Counted from the stretch's first letter, positions 1 through 8,326 are shown. The stretch: 64,000 nt of DNA from Streptomyces sp. NBS 14/10 (GCF_002224125.1 NZ_NCSM01000030.1:1-64000), one strand, 5' to 3'. Translations and numbers: made by a program. Notes: generated from the letters alone by a model not told the origin.

Positions 1-113
1 GCGGCAGCAGCTGCGGCGGAGCGCGGCGGAGCTTCTTTGAGCTCAGCTGCCCGCCGGGCCGACGAATCAGGACGACAGGCCAGCCCCCCTTTCCCCCTTC
101 TCGCTGGCGCTTT

Positions 114-128
114 GGACCCGCAGGGTCC
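114..128. other. Small stem-loop in gene-free left edge
   Basis: A 6-bp perfect stem (GGACCC / GGGTCC) with a 3-nt loop lies about 100 bp downstream of the minus-strand DUF397 gene. It has no T tract, so a terminator role is only possible. I see no supported gene in positions 1-229. Confidence 0.25.
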
Positions 129-229
129 GAGACGAAAGCCGCGCCCGCGTGAGCCGAATGCCGCGAGATGGCGCTTAGGCACAGGCGGAGCGAAGCGCAG
201 CCAGGGCCCCAGTCGGGCATCTGCGGGAC

Positions 230-427
230 TCAGGACGCGAGGTGGTCAAACGCCCCGGCTTTGGCGGCGCGTATGAAGGTGCCGAGGCGGGCGGGGGTGG
301 TGGTGAGGGTGACCTCCGGGGCTTCGCTCTCGCGGAGTCGTATGGTGCGGTCGGGGGCGACGGCGAGGTTGAGGCAGTTGCTTCCCTCGGCGCAGTAAGA
401 GGACTTCTGCCAGGCCAGCGTGGACAA
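230..427 (-). CDS. DUF397 family small protein
   Basis: A 65-aa protein of the DUF397 family, small Streptomyces proteins that accompany WhiJ-like XRE regulators and act with them in developmental control; the biochemical role is unknown. The N-terminus AWQKSSYC followed by NCLNLAVAP is the typical family pattern of a WxKSS motif and a conserved Cys-Leu segment. The start appears to be TTG at 427, with an AAAGG/AGGA ribosome-binding stretch upstream, 12 nt after the stop of the XRE gene. The two are therefore almost certainly cotranscribed and probably coupled. The TTG start is unusual and is inferred from spacing and family length. Confidence 0.85.
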   Translation of the reverse strand: MSTLAWQKSSYCAEGSNCLNLAVAPDRTIRLRESEAPEVTLTTTPARLGTFIRAAKAGAFDHLAS

Positions 428-439
428 CGTTCCTGCCTT

Positions 440-1291
440 TCAGAGACTGCGTGCGATGTCGCGGATGAAGTCGCGTGACTCATCGGGCTTGAGCGCGATG
501 GCTTCCATCCGGTCCAAGAGTGTGCGGTATTTGCCAAGTTGGGCCTCGGCATCGAGCAGCGCGGTGCCGTGGGACTGGTCCAGGTGGACGGTGTCGAGCT
601 GGGGCACCGGTCCTCGAGCGTAAACGATCGTCTGCCCGGAGCCGGGGAACGCTCCGGCTACGAAGGGGACGACTGTGACGTTGGCATTGTCCCGCTCGCT
701 CATGTCCAGGATGTGCTGAAGCTGAGCCCGTGTCGTCGCCCGGCCGCCGAACTGCATGCGCAGCGCCGCCTCGTGAATGATGGCGGAGTAGGGGAGCGGC
801 TTGTCGCGATACAGCACCGCCTGCCGCTTGATCCGGTGCGACAGCCTGTGTTCGACCTCCGGCGGGGGGAGCGTGGGGACGCTCTGCTGGAAGACGACCC
901 GAGCGTGATCGACGGTCTGGAGCAGCCCTGGGATGCTGGACGTCTGTGCCGTACGCAACTCCAAAGCGTGGTGCTCGAGTTCGGCGAGGTCGAGCAGCCC
1001 TGGGGGCAGAGTGCCCCGGTACTCCTCCCACCAGCCCTTCTTGCGCTCGCCGGTCATCCCGGCAAGCGCCTGCGCCAGCACGTCGTCCGAGCAGTCGTAG
1101 TTGCAGGCAAGCGTGCGCACCATCGTCGCGCTGACCGGGGCCCGCCCTGTTTCGATGTTGCTGATCCGCGCTTGGTTGCCGCCCAGCAGTTCGCCTGCCT
1201 CGCGGGCGGTCATTCCCGCCTTCTCCCGCAGCTTGCGCAGCTCGGCACCCAGGCGCTGTTGACGGGCGGTGGGTGTCGTTCTCGACGTCAT
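440..1291 (-). CDS. XRE-family regulator with DUF5753 (WhiJ-like)
   Basis: A 283-aa DNA-binding regulator. Residues about 12-65 form an XRE helix-turn-helix (LRKLREKAGMTAREAGELLG, then ISNIETGR). Residues about 90-275 match the DUF5753 ligand-binding-like domain of Scr1/WhiJ-type proteins (IPGLLQT, HEAALR, VVPF, VYAR). The start ATG has a good GAGAAGGGAA ribosome site. It is followed at once by a DUF397 gene and diverges from an HATPase protein gene, the standard three-part arrangement of whiJ-like loci, in which the regulator represses until its partners relieve it. Target genes are not evident. Length and motifs are intact. Confidence 0.93.
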   Translation of the reverse strand: MTSRTTPTARQQRLGAELRKLREKAGMTAREAGELLGGNQARISNIETGRAPVSATMVRTLACNYDCSDDVLAQALAGMTGERKKGWWEEYRGTLPPGLLDLAELEHHALELRTAQTSSIPGLLQTVDHARVVFQQSVPTLPPPEVEHRLSHRIKRQAVLYRDKPLPYSAIIHEAALRMQFGGRATTRAQLQHILDMSERDNANVTVVPFVAGAFPGSGQTIVYARGPVPQLDTVHLDQSHGTALLDAEAQLGKYRTLLDRMEAIALKPDESRDFIRDIARSL

Positions 1292-1464
1292 GCACTTCCC
1301 TTCTCGGTCGCGATCAGTCTGGCGTGGTCGCCATTGTCAGCCTATGGGGTGATGCATCTCTCCAGAATAGAGAAATGGATCGCTCCAATGGTCTACGGTG
1401 TGTCGCGTGTCACTCACGCTACGGCGTCAGACGCGCCGTATGCACATGCCCACAGGAGATCCGC

Positions 1465-1926
1465 ATGAGCGATGACGCCTGGCAGTACACCCTCGACATG
1501 CCGCACCAGCTCCGCGCCCCCCGCATCGCCCGCCGCACCGTGCGGATGATCCTGGCGGAACACGGGCTTCACGAACTCATCGACACCGCAGAACTGCTGA
1601 CGTCCGAGCTGGTCACCAATGCCGTGCGCTACTCCGACGGCCCGGCGTCGGTCCGGGTCCTCTGGGCCAGGGGACGGCTGCGCATCAGTGTGTGCGACAC
1701 AAACCCCAAGCTGCCGGTGCTGGACGCCGCGCAGGTCGCGGGCGACGACGAGGATTGCGGGCGGGGCCTGGCGCTCGTCCAGCTGTGTGCCGACGCGTGG
1801 GACGGCTACGCGATCGGCGAGGAACTGTTCGGGATCGGCGGGAAGTTGATCTGGTTCGAGATGGTGGGGCCCGCCTCGCGCAGCACCGTACGTTTGACGG
1901 CCACCGCCGACCGCAGTGGGCGATAG
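1465..1926 (+). CDS. ATP-binding anti-sigma-factor-like HATPase protein
   Basis: A 153-aa single-domain GHKL ATPase of the RsbW/anti-sigma type common in Streptomyces. The N box is visible as LLTSELVTNAVRYS (residues about 44-57), the G1 box as VCDTNP (about 75), and the glycine-rich lid as CGRGLALV (about 97-104), ending in the usual GGKLIWFEM strand. The ATG at 1465 is chosen because AGGAG lies 7 nt upstream; an open frame continues to 1273 but has no ribosome site. The gene diverges from the XRE/DUF397 pair, so it is probably the third member of that regulatory triad. Its last 121 bp overlap the end of the convergent pectate lyase gene. Confidence 0.88.
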   Translation: MSDDAWQYTLDMPHQLRAPRIARRTVRMILAEHGLHELIDTAELLTSELVTNAVRYSDGPASVRVLWARGRLRISVCDTNPKLPVLDAAQVAGDDEDCGRGLALVQLCADAWDGYAIGEELFGIGGKLIWFEMVGPASRSTVRLTATADRSGR

Positions 1927-3281
1927 CGGTAGACGTCGGCGGGGGACCAGCCGACGTCCGTGGTGAAGGTGCGGGTCGCCCACTCCGGGGGTTCGGTGCC
2001 CGACGCCTCCGCGTCCGCTCGCGCCCTGGCCGCGGCGGTCTCGAACTTCTGCCGGGCGACGGCGTTGATGTCGAGCGGGCGGCCCCGGTACCAGGAACCG
2101 GTGTCACGGAACTGGTGGCCGTGGAAGTTGGCCAGCACGATGTCCGGGGAGGCGCCGGGGCCGGTGTGGTCGAAGGCGTTGTACTCGGAGACGAGCTTCG
2201 ATTCGAGGCCCACGCCGAGGAAGTACGAGCTGCCGCCGAGCCCCGGGCCGCGCATGGGGTAGTCGGGGTCGTCGGTCGCGCCGCGGAAGTAGTTGTTGTA
2301 CGTGTGGACCTGGCCGAAGCGCACGCGCGGGGAGCGCTGGGCGGTGTCGGCGAAGAGGTTGTGGTGGAAGGTGATCCGCAGATGGCCGCGGTCGCGGTCG
2401 CCCTTGCCGTCGCCGGAGCCGATGAGGACGGTCTTCTCGTGGTCGGTGAAGCGGCTGTAGGAGACGGTGACGAAATCGGTGGCGTCCTCCATGTCGAGCA
2501 GTCCGTCATGGCGTTCGACGGGCTTGCCGTGGAAGCCGGTCGGGGCCTGGCCGTTGGGGTAGCGGCCGTCGCCGAAGGCGGAGTGGTCGATCCAGAGGTT
2601 GCGGCCGGTGACCACCGACATGGCGTCGAAGCGCGCGTTCCAGGAGCCTTGGTCGCCGTCACCGGGGTCCCAGCTGGGGAAGTGGTCGATGGGCGCCTCG
2701 AAGTTGAGGTTGCGGACGATGATGTTCTGGCCGGTGTTGACGGTGAGGTCGACGCCGAGGAGCGCCGCGTCGTCGCCGGTGCCGAGGATCGTGGTGTTGC
2801 TGGGGACGGTCAGCTGGATCTGCTGCTTCTGGGCGTTCGAGCCGGTGATCCGGAGCGTACGCATGCGTTTGCACCACTCGTAGCGGTCATCGCTCCAGGC
2901 CGTGCCGTCGGGGCCGAAGCAGTCCATGTAGCGGGCCAGATCCCAGCCGGGGGCGTAGTCCTGGGCGTCGAGGAGGCGGCCGTCGTCGGTCTGGTTGCCG
3001 TGGATGCTCCCGCGGACGGTGATGACTTTGGGCGCGGTGGGGTCGCCGTGGTTGGCCAGGGCGGCCTTCAGTTCGGCCCGGGTGCGGACGACATACGTGC
3101 TGTCGGGCGCGGCGCCCGCGCCGCCCGTCGTGCCCGGACCCGCCGTGGCCCAGCCGGTGGCCGAGCCGGCGGGCCGGGCCTGGGGCGACGCGGGCCCCGT
3201 TGCGGCGGCGGCCCCGCCGGGCGCGGACAGGAGCCCGCACAGCAGTGCCGCCGCCACGGCGTACGAGGTGCGTTCGCGCAC
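1806..3281 (-). CDS. Secreted pectate lyase (PL1 family)
   Basis: A 491-aa secreted polysaccharide lyase that should cleave polygalacturonate by Ca-dependent beta-elimination outside the cell. An N-terminal signal peptide (residues 1-27, Ala-rich) precedes a low-complexity stretch and a parallel beta-helix PL1 domain. Diagnostic motifs are NLWIDH (residues about 227-232), HHNLF (305-309) and the catalytic-arginine segment QRSPRVRFG (314-322). Translation starts with GTG 2 nt after the TAG stop of the GH6 cellulase, so the genes are coupled. The C-terminus runs 121 bp antisense into the HATPase gene; the reading frame looks genuine up to about residue 475, and the last dozen residues are not recognisable as conserved. 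Confidence 0.9.
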   Translation of the reverse strand: MRERTSYAVAAALLCGLLSAPGGAAAATGPASPQARPAGSATGWATAGPGTTGGAGAAPDSTYVVRTRAELKAALANHGDPTAPKVITVRGSIHGNQTDDGRLLDAQDYAPGWDLARYMDCFGPDGTAWSDDRYEWCKRMRTLRITGSNAQKQQIQLTVPSNTTILGTGDDAALLGVDLTVNTGQNIIVRNLNFEAPIDHFPSWDPGDGDQGSWNARFDAMSVVTGRNLWIDHSAFGDGRYPNGQAPTGFHGKPVERHDGLLDMEDATDFVTVSYSRFTDHEKTVLIGSGDGKGDRDRGHLRITFHHNLFADTAQRSPRVRFGQVHTYNNYFRGATDDPDYPMRGPGLGGSSYFLGVGLESKLVSEYNAFDHTGPGASPDIVLANFHGHQFRDTGSWYRGRPLDINAVARQKFETAAARARADAEASGTEPPEWATRTFTTDVGWSPADVYRYRPLRSAVAVKRTVLREAGPTISNQINFPPIPNSSSPIA

Positions 3282-3283
3282 GG

Positions 3284-4237
3284 CTAGCCCGCCAGCTCGT
3301 ACGCGTAGTCGGGCGAGAAGCTGCCCGCGGCGCCCGCGCAGCCGTCCAGTTCGCCCGGCAGCTTGATCCACAGATAGGCGTCGATGGCCGGGTCGCCGGT
3401 GTTCGCGGTCGGGTTCTCGCCCAGCTTGCGGCCGTGCGGGTCGCACCAGGCGTTGTCGGGGGCGGGGCCGTTGCCGTTGCGGCTGGTGTCGATGACCGCG
3501 GTCAGGCCCGAGCCACCGAGCTGGCTGAGCACGCTCTTGGCGAAGGCGACCTCGTTGGCGGTGCGGTTGTAGTTGGAGACATTGCTGTAGATGCCGTCGC
3601 CGCTGGTCAGCACGGACGCCGAGCGCAGCCGCGAGGCCTGTACGGAGGCGCTGTTCCAGGTGGAGTGGCCGGCGTCGAAGTACACCCGGGCCTTGGGGCT
3701 CGCGGCGTGGATGGCGCTCGCGGCCCGGGCGAGCGAGGCGTAGCGGGCGCTCAGTTCGCCGGCTGACAGGCAGCTGATGAGCGCGATCGAATCCGGTTCG
3801 AGGATGACGATCGAGGACCCGCTGCCCAGCCCGGCGGCGAAGTTGCGCGCCCAGGTGTCGTAGGCGGCGAGGTCGGGGGCGCCGCCCGCGGAGGCGCCGC
3901 CGCAGTCGCGGTTGGGGATCATGTAGGCGACGAGGACGGGGACCTGGTTCTTGCCGGCGGCCGCGGAGGTCACTCTGCGGACGTCCGTGGTGACGGTGGA
4001 GGGGGAGTAGCGGGCGAACCAGACGGCCTGCGGCTGGCTGCCTATGCGCGAGGCTATGCGTGGCTGGCGCGAGTCGCCGGGGTTGGCGGCGACCCACTTG
4101 TTGACCTGGGATTCGGAGTCGGTGAAGAACGCGGTGCCGCTGGGCAGTTCACCCGCGACGGCTTGGGGCGCATGGCCCGCCCCCACCAGGAACGCGGTGG
4201 CGAGCGCGGCGGTCACAAACGCTCGGGGGAGGCGCAC
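3284..4237 (-). CDS. Secreted GH6 cellulase (endoglucanase/cellobiohydrolase)
   Basis: A 317-aa glycoside hydrolase family 6 enzyme acting on beta-1,4-glucan outside the cell by inversion. A signal peptide covers residues 1-29 (cleavage near AVAG). The catalytic domain shows the acid aspartate in IPNRDCG (D111), the assisting aspartate in LEPDS (D149) and the candidate base in VIDTSRNG (D250), plus DNAWCDPHGR and LWIKLPGELDG near the end. It has no carbohydrate-binding module or linker, unlike many Streptomyces GH6 enzymes. The start is GTG at 4237 with GAGAGGA upstream. It is first in a two-gene operon with pectate lyase, a plant-cell-wall pair. Confidence 0.94.
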   Translation of the reverse strand: MRLPRAFVTAALATAFLVGAGHAPQAVAGELPSGTAFFTDSESQVNKWVAANPGDSRQPRIASRIGSQPQAVWFARYSPSTVTTDVRRVTSAAAGKNQVPVLVAYMIPNRDCGGASAGGAPDLAAYDTWARNFAAGLGSGSSIVILEPDSIALISCLSAGELSARYASLARAASAIHAASPKARVYFDAGHSTWNSASVQASRLRSASVLTSGDGIYSNVSNYNRTANEVAFAKSVLSQLGGSGLTAVIDTSRNGNGPAPDNAWCDPHGRKLGENPTANTGDPAIDAYLWIKLPGELDGCAGAAGSFSPDYAYELAG

Positions 4238-4306
4238 GGTGCATCAGTCCTCTCGAGGGGATTAGGGGACTTTGGGGACTTCTGGTACATCAGATGACAG
4301 TGCGAA

Positions 4307-4322
4307 ACGAGTAGCGCTCTGT
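4307..4322. promoter_or_regulatory. Weak CebR-like box upstream of cellulase
   Basis: The core GTAGCGCTCTG resembles half of the cellobiose-repressor CebR operator (TGGGAGCGCTCCCA) at 8 of 11 positions around the AGCGCT palindrome. It lies about 75 bp upstream of the cellulase start, where an operator would be expected. The match is degenerate, so the assignment is tentative. Confidence 0.25.
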
Positions 4323-4423
4323 TGCTTCTGGTTGCCGCTGAGCGGGTCGAAGGTTGCCGTCGGACAGGCGAGAATTCGAGTCAAGTTCCAGCGATCTTCC
4401 GGTTGTTGGCGGCGCCCCGGCAT

Positions 4424-4460
4424 GACGCGACCCCGCCCGTGTCCCGGGCGGGGTCGCGTC
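4424..4460. terminator. Strong hairpin terminator after the MFS gene
   Basis: A perfect 16-bp stem (4424-4439 with 4445-4460) and a 5-nt loop lie just downstream of the minus-strand MFS stop at 4480. It also lies between two unrelated minus-strand operons, as expected of a GC-type Streptomyces terminator. Confidence 0.8.
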
Positions 4461-4479
4461 GGCGAGGGGTGCGGGTCCG

Positions 4480-6168
4480 TCAGCGGCTCGCCACCGGCTC
4501 AGGCTGGGCCTCCACCGATGCCGTCCCCGGCTCGGCGCCGATCCCGTACGGGCCGTCGGTCGGCCCAGCGGTCGGCTCCACGTCCGCCTCCGCGTCCGCG
4601 CCGGCCTCTTCCACCCCGTCGGCCTCTTCCGCCGCGGGGGCCTCGACCCGTACGTGGCGCAGGGCGACGGCCGCCAGGGCCGCGGCCGTGACCAGGACCA
4701 GCGCCCCGGCCACCGCGGCCACCTGCATGCCGTGGGTGAACGCCTCGCGCGCCGCGCCCAGCATCTCGTCCCCGGCCCGTCCGCTCAGCCGGTCCGCCAC
4801 CGCCGCCGCGCCGCCCAGCGTCTCGCGAGCCGCGTCCAGCGCCTCGGCCGGCAGACCGGACGGCAGGTCGGCGGGCAGCTTGTCGCTCATGTCGTGGCGG
4901 TAGACGGCGTTGCCGACGACGCCGAGCAGCGCCATCCCGAGCGCCCCGCCGAACTCCTGGCCGGTCTCCAGCAGGGAGGAGGCGGAACCGGCCTTCTCCG
5001 CCGGGGCGGTGCCCATCGCCATGTCGGTGACCAGCGACATCACGGTGACGATGCCGGAGGCGAGGACGCCCGCCGCGATCAGCACCAGCCACAGCGAGTC
5101 GGTGCCGGCGAGGGTCAGCAGCCCGAACCCGGCGGCCGCGACGAGGAATCCGCCGCCGATGACGTACGCGCGGTTCACCTTCTGCGCGATCGCGGCCGAC
5201 GCGGGGCCGGCGGCGCCCACCATGACGGACGGGAGCAGGCTCCACAGCGCGGCCTCCAGCGGGCCCTTGCCGAGCACCGACTGCAGGTACTGGGTGGTGA
5301 AGAGGGCGGAGCCCATCATGGCGAACGAGGCCATGAGGTTGAGCCCGATCGAGGAACCGAAGCCGCGGCGGCGGAAGAGCTCGGGGCTGATCATGGGGTG
5401 TGCGTGGGTGCGCTGGCGGTGTACGAAGACGAGGCCGATCAGCAGCCCGGCCGCGATCCACAGCGCCCGCGGCCCACTGAACCCGTGCGCCGCCGACTCC
5501 TTCAGGCCGTAGATCACCGGCAGTACCGCGCCCATGGACAGCGGAACGCCCAGCAGGTCGAACTTCCCCGGGGCCGGGTCCTTGAACTCGGGCACCAGGA
5601 TCGGGACGAGGATCAGCAGCAGCGCCATCACCGGGGTGTTGATGAGGAAGACCGAGCCCCACCAGAAGTGGGACAGCATGACCCCGCTCAGCACCGAGCC
5701 GAGCGCCACCCCGCCGGCCATGGCACCGGACCAGATGCCGATCGCGGTGGCGCGCTGCTTCGGGTCCTGGAACAGATTGCGGCTGAGCGCCATGGTCGAG
5801 GGCATCAGGGTCGCCCCTCCGATGCCCAGCAGCGCGCGGGCCGCGATCAGCATCTCGGCGCTGTCCGCGTACGCGGCGGCGACCGAGGCGACGCCGAAGG
5901 CCGTGGCGCCCAGCATCAGCAGCTTCCGGCGCCCGATCCGGTCGCCGAGCGACCCCATCGTGATGAGCAGTCCGGCGAGGGCGAAGCCGTAGATGTCGAA
6001 GATCCACAGCTGCTGGGTGGAGCTGGGGCGCAGCTCCGCGCTGATCTCCGGGAGCGCGAAGTACAGCACCGATACGTCCATGGACACCAGGAGCAGCGGA
6101 AGCATCAGGACCGCGAAGGCGGTCCATTCCTTGCGGCCGGCACGGGAATTGGCGGGAGTCGAAGTCAT
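4480..6168 (-). CDS. MFS drug efflux transporter, DHA2/EmrB-QacA type
   Basis: A 562-aa membrane protein predicted to export drugs or other small molecules with proton antiport. It has about 14 hydrophobic segments. The first, MLPLLLVSMDVSVLYFALP, carries the acidic residue typical of motif D1; the loop motif GSLGDRIGRRKLLMLG is motif A, and the fifth helix shows the antiporter motif C (GGVALGSVLSGVM). The C-terminus is long, acidic and cytoplasmic. It diverges from a TetR gene across a 110-bp region rich in inverted repeats, so TetR probably represses it. Substrate is unknown. It sits beside the terpenoid cluster but in a separate unit. Confidence 0.93.
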   Translation of the reverse strand: MTSTPANSRAGRKEWTAFAVLMLPLLLVSMDVSVLYFALPEISAELRPSSTQQLWIFDIYGFALAGLLITMGSLGDRIGRRKLLMLGATAFGVASVAAAYADSAEMLIAARALLGIGGATLMPSTMALSRNLFQDPKQRATAIGIWSGAMAGGVALGSVLSGVMLSHFWWGSVFLINTPVMALLLILVPILVPEFKDPAPGKFDLLGVPLSMGAVLPVIYGLKESAAHGFSGPRALWIAAGLLIGLVFVHRQRTHAHPMISPELFRRRGFGSSIGLNLMASFAMMGSALFTTQYLQSVLGKGPLEAALWSLLPSVMVGAAGPASAAIAQKVNRAYVIGGGFLVAAAGFGLLTLAGTDSLWLVLIAAGVLASGIVTVMSLVTDMAMGTAPAEKAGSASSLLETGQEFGGALGMALLGVVGNAVYRHDMSDKLPADLPSGLPAEALDAARETLGGAAAVADRLSGRAGDEMLGAAREAFTHGMQVAAVAGALVLVTAAALAAVALRHVRVEAPAAEEADGVEEAGADAEADVEPTAGPTDGPYGIGAEPGTASVEAQPEPVASR

Positions 6169-6185
6169 GTCGAGGACTATACGAG

Positions 6186-6242
6186 CGTCTTAAACACTTG
6201 TCTAGAACGACTGTGTAAGACGACCGTGTGAGACGAGCGTCT
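6186..6242. promoter_or_regulatory. Inverted-repeat operator region between MFS and tetR
   Basis: Two inverted repeats are visible. CGTCTTAAACAC (6186-6197) faces GTGTAAGACG (6213-6222), and AGACG-AG-CGTCT (6231-6242) abuts the tetR -35 element. Related AAGACG/CGTCTT words occur in both, suggesting one repressor bound at two sites and controlling both divergent genes. Confidence 0.6.
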
Positions 6243-6272
6243 TGGACGGTTGTATGGGTGTCGGGATAGGCT
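6242..6272 (+). promoter_or_regulatory. Probable tetR promoter (leaderless transcript)
   Basis: TTGGAC (6242-6247), a 19-bp spacer and TAGGCT (6267-6272) lie just before the ATG at 6279. The -10 ends 6 nt from the start codon and no ribosome site is present, so the mRNA should be leaderless. Confidence 0.5.
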
Positions 6273-6278
6273 GACGCC

Positions 6279-6917
6279 ATGGGACATCGCGAGGATCTGT
6301 TGGCGGGCGCCAAGCGCTGCCTGCTGGAAAAGGGCTGGTCGCGCACCACCGCGCGGGACATCGTGGCGGCCTCGGGCGCCAATCTGGCGTCCATCGGCTA
6401 CCACTACGGCTCCAAGGACGCCCTGATGAGAGAGGCCCTGTTCGCGGCCATGGGCGAATGGGCGGATGACGTCGAGCGGTCCCTGAGGGAAGAGGCCCAG
6501 AGCCGCGAGGGCTCGGGCGCAGGCGCCGGTTCCGCCGGGGAGCGTTCCGAGGACGGCCAGGCGGCGCGGTTCGAGGCGGGGTGGACCCGGATACTCGAAC
6601 TGTTCGGCAAGCACCAGGCGCTGTGGCGGGTGCAGTTGGAGGCGGTCATGCGGGTCGAGGGCGACCCGGAGCTGCGCGCGGCGTACGGGCAGGCACAGCC
6701 GGAGGGGCGGAAGGGGCTGGTGGCCCTCTTCCACGGGATCCCGGAGGACGAGGTCGACGAGGAGAGCGCCCGGGTCCTGGGCTCGTTCTATATGACCCTG
6801 GTGAGCGGGATGGCCGTCCAGATGGCCATCGACCCCGACGCCACGCCCGGCGCCGGGGATCTGACCGAGGCGATGCGCCGTATCCTCACCGGCCCGACCC
6901 CCGCCCCGGCCGACTGA
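6279..6917 (+). CDS. TetR-family transcriptional regulator
   Basis: A 212-aa repressor. The N-terminal helix-turn-helix spans residues about 5-50 (DLLAGAKRCLLEKGW, then TARDIVAASGANLASIGYHYGSKDALM). The helical C-terminal half (TRILELFGKHQALWRVQLEAVMR) is the ligand and dimer domain. It diverges from the MFS efflux gene with clear inverted repeats between, so it most likely senses the efflux substrate and represses transporter and itself. The ATG at 6279 directly follows a -10-like TAGGCT, consistent with leaderless expression. It ends 7 bp from the convergent glycosyltransferase gene. Confidence 0.93.
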   Translation: MGHREDLLAGAKRCLLEKGWSRTTARDIVAASGANLASIGYHYGSKDALMREALFAAMGEWADDVERSLREEAQSREGSGAGAGSAGERSEDGQAARFEAGWTRILELFGKHQALWRVQLEAVMRVEGDPELRAAYGQAQPEGRKGLVALFHGIPEDEVDEESARVLGSFYMTLVSGMAVQMAIDPDATPGAGDLTEAMRRILTGPTPAPAD

Positions 6918-6924
6918 CCCCGCG

Positions 6925-8274
6925 TCACCCTCGGGCCGGCACCCCGCCGCGTGACAGCTCGGTCAGCTTTTCCAGCGTGGGGACCAGGTCGTTGGGGGTC
7001 GGCGCGGCCAGCATCTCCTGTTGCAGCCGCGCGGCCGAAGCCCGGTAGGACGGCTCCTCCAGCAGTCGGACGAGCCCCGCGCGCAGCGTTTCGGCCGTCA
7101 CCTCGGAGGCGTGCAGATACGCGCCGCCGCCCCGGGCGTCGAGCAGGGTGGCCTTGGCCCACCAGTCCGAGAACCGGATCGGGAGCAGGAACTGCGGCAC
7201 CCCGTGCAGCAGCGCCGCCGACCAGCCGCCGAAGCCGCCGTGGTGGATGACCGCGGAACAGCTCGGCACGATCGTGTGCAGGGGCACGAAGTCGACGATC
7301 CGGGTGTTGTCCGGCACCCGTCGCAGGGTGCCGGCCTCCTGGGCGGGGACCGAGGCGATGAACTCGATGTCCAGGCCGTCCACGGCGTCCAGGATCTCGT
7401 GCACCGGCAGATGCGAGGCGCCGATCACCGAGGCCGAGGAAGATCCCGGGGTGAAGCACACCCGGGGTCGGTCGGGGGCGCCCCGCACCCAGTCGGGCTC
7501 CACCGACGGGCCGTTGTAGGGCGCGTAGCGCACGTGCACGCGCGTCAGGTCCAGAGGGAGCTGGAGGCTCGCGGGCCCCTGGTCGATCGTCCACTGACCG
7601 GTCGTGACCTCCTCCGCGAAGTCGCTGCCGTGGCGCCGGAGATGGCCGGTCAGCCATTCGGCGAGCGGATCCTCGCGCCGCTGCGCGGCCTGCTGCCCCG
7701 CCAGTTCGAGGAACACGCCGCGCATCGCCGGGTAGATGTCCACGTTCCACAGCAGCCGGGCGTGGGCGGCGCCCACCACCCGGGCCGCCACCGGCGCCGC
7801 GTAGGTCAGCGGCGACCAGATCACCAGGTCGGGCCGCCAGGCGCGGGCCAGCTCCACCAGGTCGTCGACCATGCCGTCGTTGTATACGCGGTACATGCCC
7901 TCGACGTTGACCTGGTACTTCCGCAGCACGCTCGCCCAGGTCTCGCGTTCCGCACTGGGCTCGTTCCAGTCCGTCGCCTCGTTCTCCAGCAGCGCGTGCA
8001 AGCTGCGGTACAGGGCGCCGGCCCCGGCGCGGTCGCCCTGCTTACGGGCGTCGATGATCCGCTCGGCCAACTCCTGGTACGGGGCGAAGGCGTCGCGCAT
8101 CCGGTGGTCGGTGCCGACGGGCGTCGCGGTGAGACCGGCGCCTGTGATGGCCTCGGTGAGCGCCGGATTGCCGGCGACGCGCACCTCGTGCCCCGCCGTG
8201 GTCAGGGCCCAGGCCAGGGGAACCATGGTGTACAGATGGGACTTCTCGGAAACCGTCGCGAACAGTACGCGCAT
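6925..8274 (-). CDS. Macrolide-type (GT1) glycosyltransferase
   Basis: A 449-aa GT-B glycosyltransferase resembling the DesVII/EryCIII class that moves deoxysugars from dNDP-sugars to natural-product aglycones. The start MRVLFATVSEKSHLYTMVPLAWAL is the usual Rossmann beginning. The C-terminal donor site shows FVPLHTIVPSC, then HHGGFGGWSAALLHGVPQ, the expected sugar-nucleotide signature. Relatives often need a P450-like helper that lacks heme; none is seen here, since both nearby P450s keep their heme cysteine. It is last in the terpenoid operon, after a strong hairpin. An AAGGA site lies 10 nt before ATG. The donor sugar is unknown and no deoxysugar genes are present in the window. Confidence 0.88.
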   Translation of the reverse strand: MRVLFATVSEKSHLYTMVPLAWALTTAGHEVRVAGNPALTEAITGAGLTATPVGTDHRMRDAFAPYQELAERIIDARKQGDRAGAGALYRSLHALLENEATDWNEPSAERETWASVLRKYQVNVEGMYRVYNDGMVDDLVELARAWRPDLVIWSPLTYAAPVAARVVGAAHARLLWNVDIYPAMRGVFLELAGQQAAQRREDPLAEWLTGHLRRHGSDFAEEVTTGQWTIDQGPASLQLPLDLTRVHVRYAPYNGPSVEPDWVRGAPDRPRVCFTPGSSSASVIGASHLPVHEILDAVDGLDIEFIASVPAQEAGTLRRVPDNTRIVDFVPLHTIVPSCSAVIHHGGFGGWSAALLHGVPQFLLPIRFSDWWAKATLLDARGGGAYLHASEVTAETLRAGLVRLLEEPSYRASAARLQQEMLAAPTPNDLVPTLEKLTELSRGGVPARG

Positions 8275-8326
8275 CGGTGGAGTTCCTTGTCTCGTGGGTG
8301 CGTTCCGTGCGCCGACGTCGCGGGGC

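Noticed and set aside
1..229. Possible small genes at the left edge
   Set aside because: Short frames on both strands have no ribosome sites or family features; they overlap the DUF397 gene or its downstream region.
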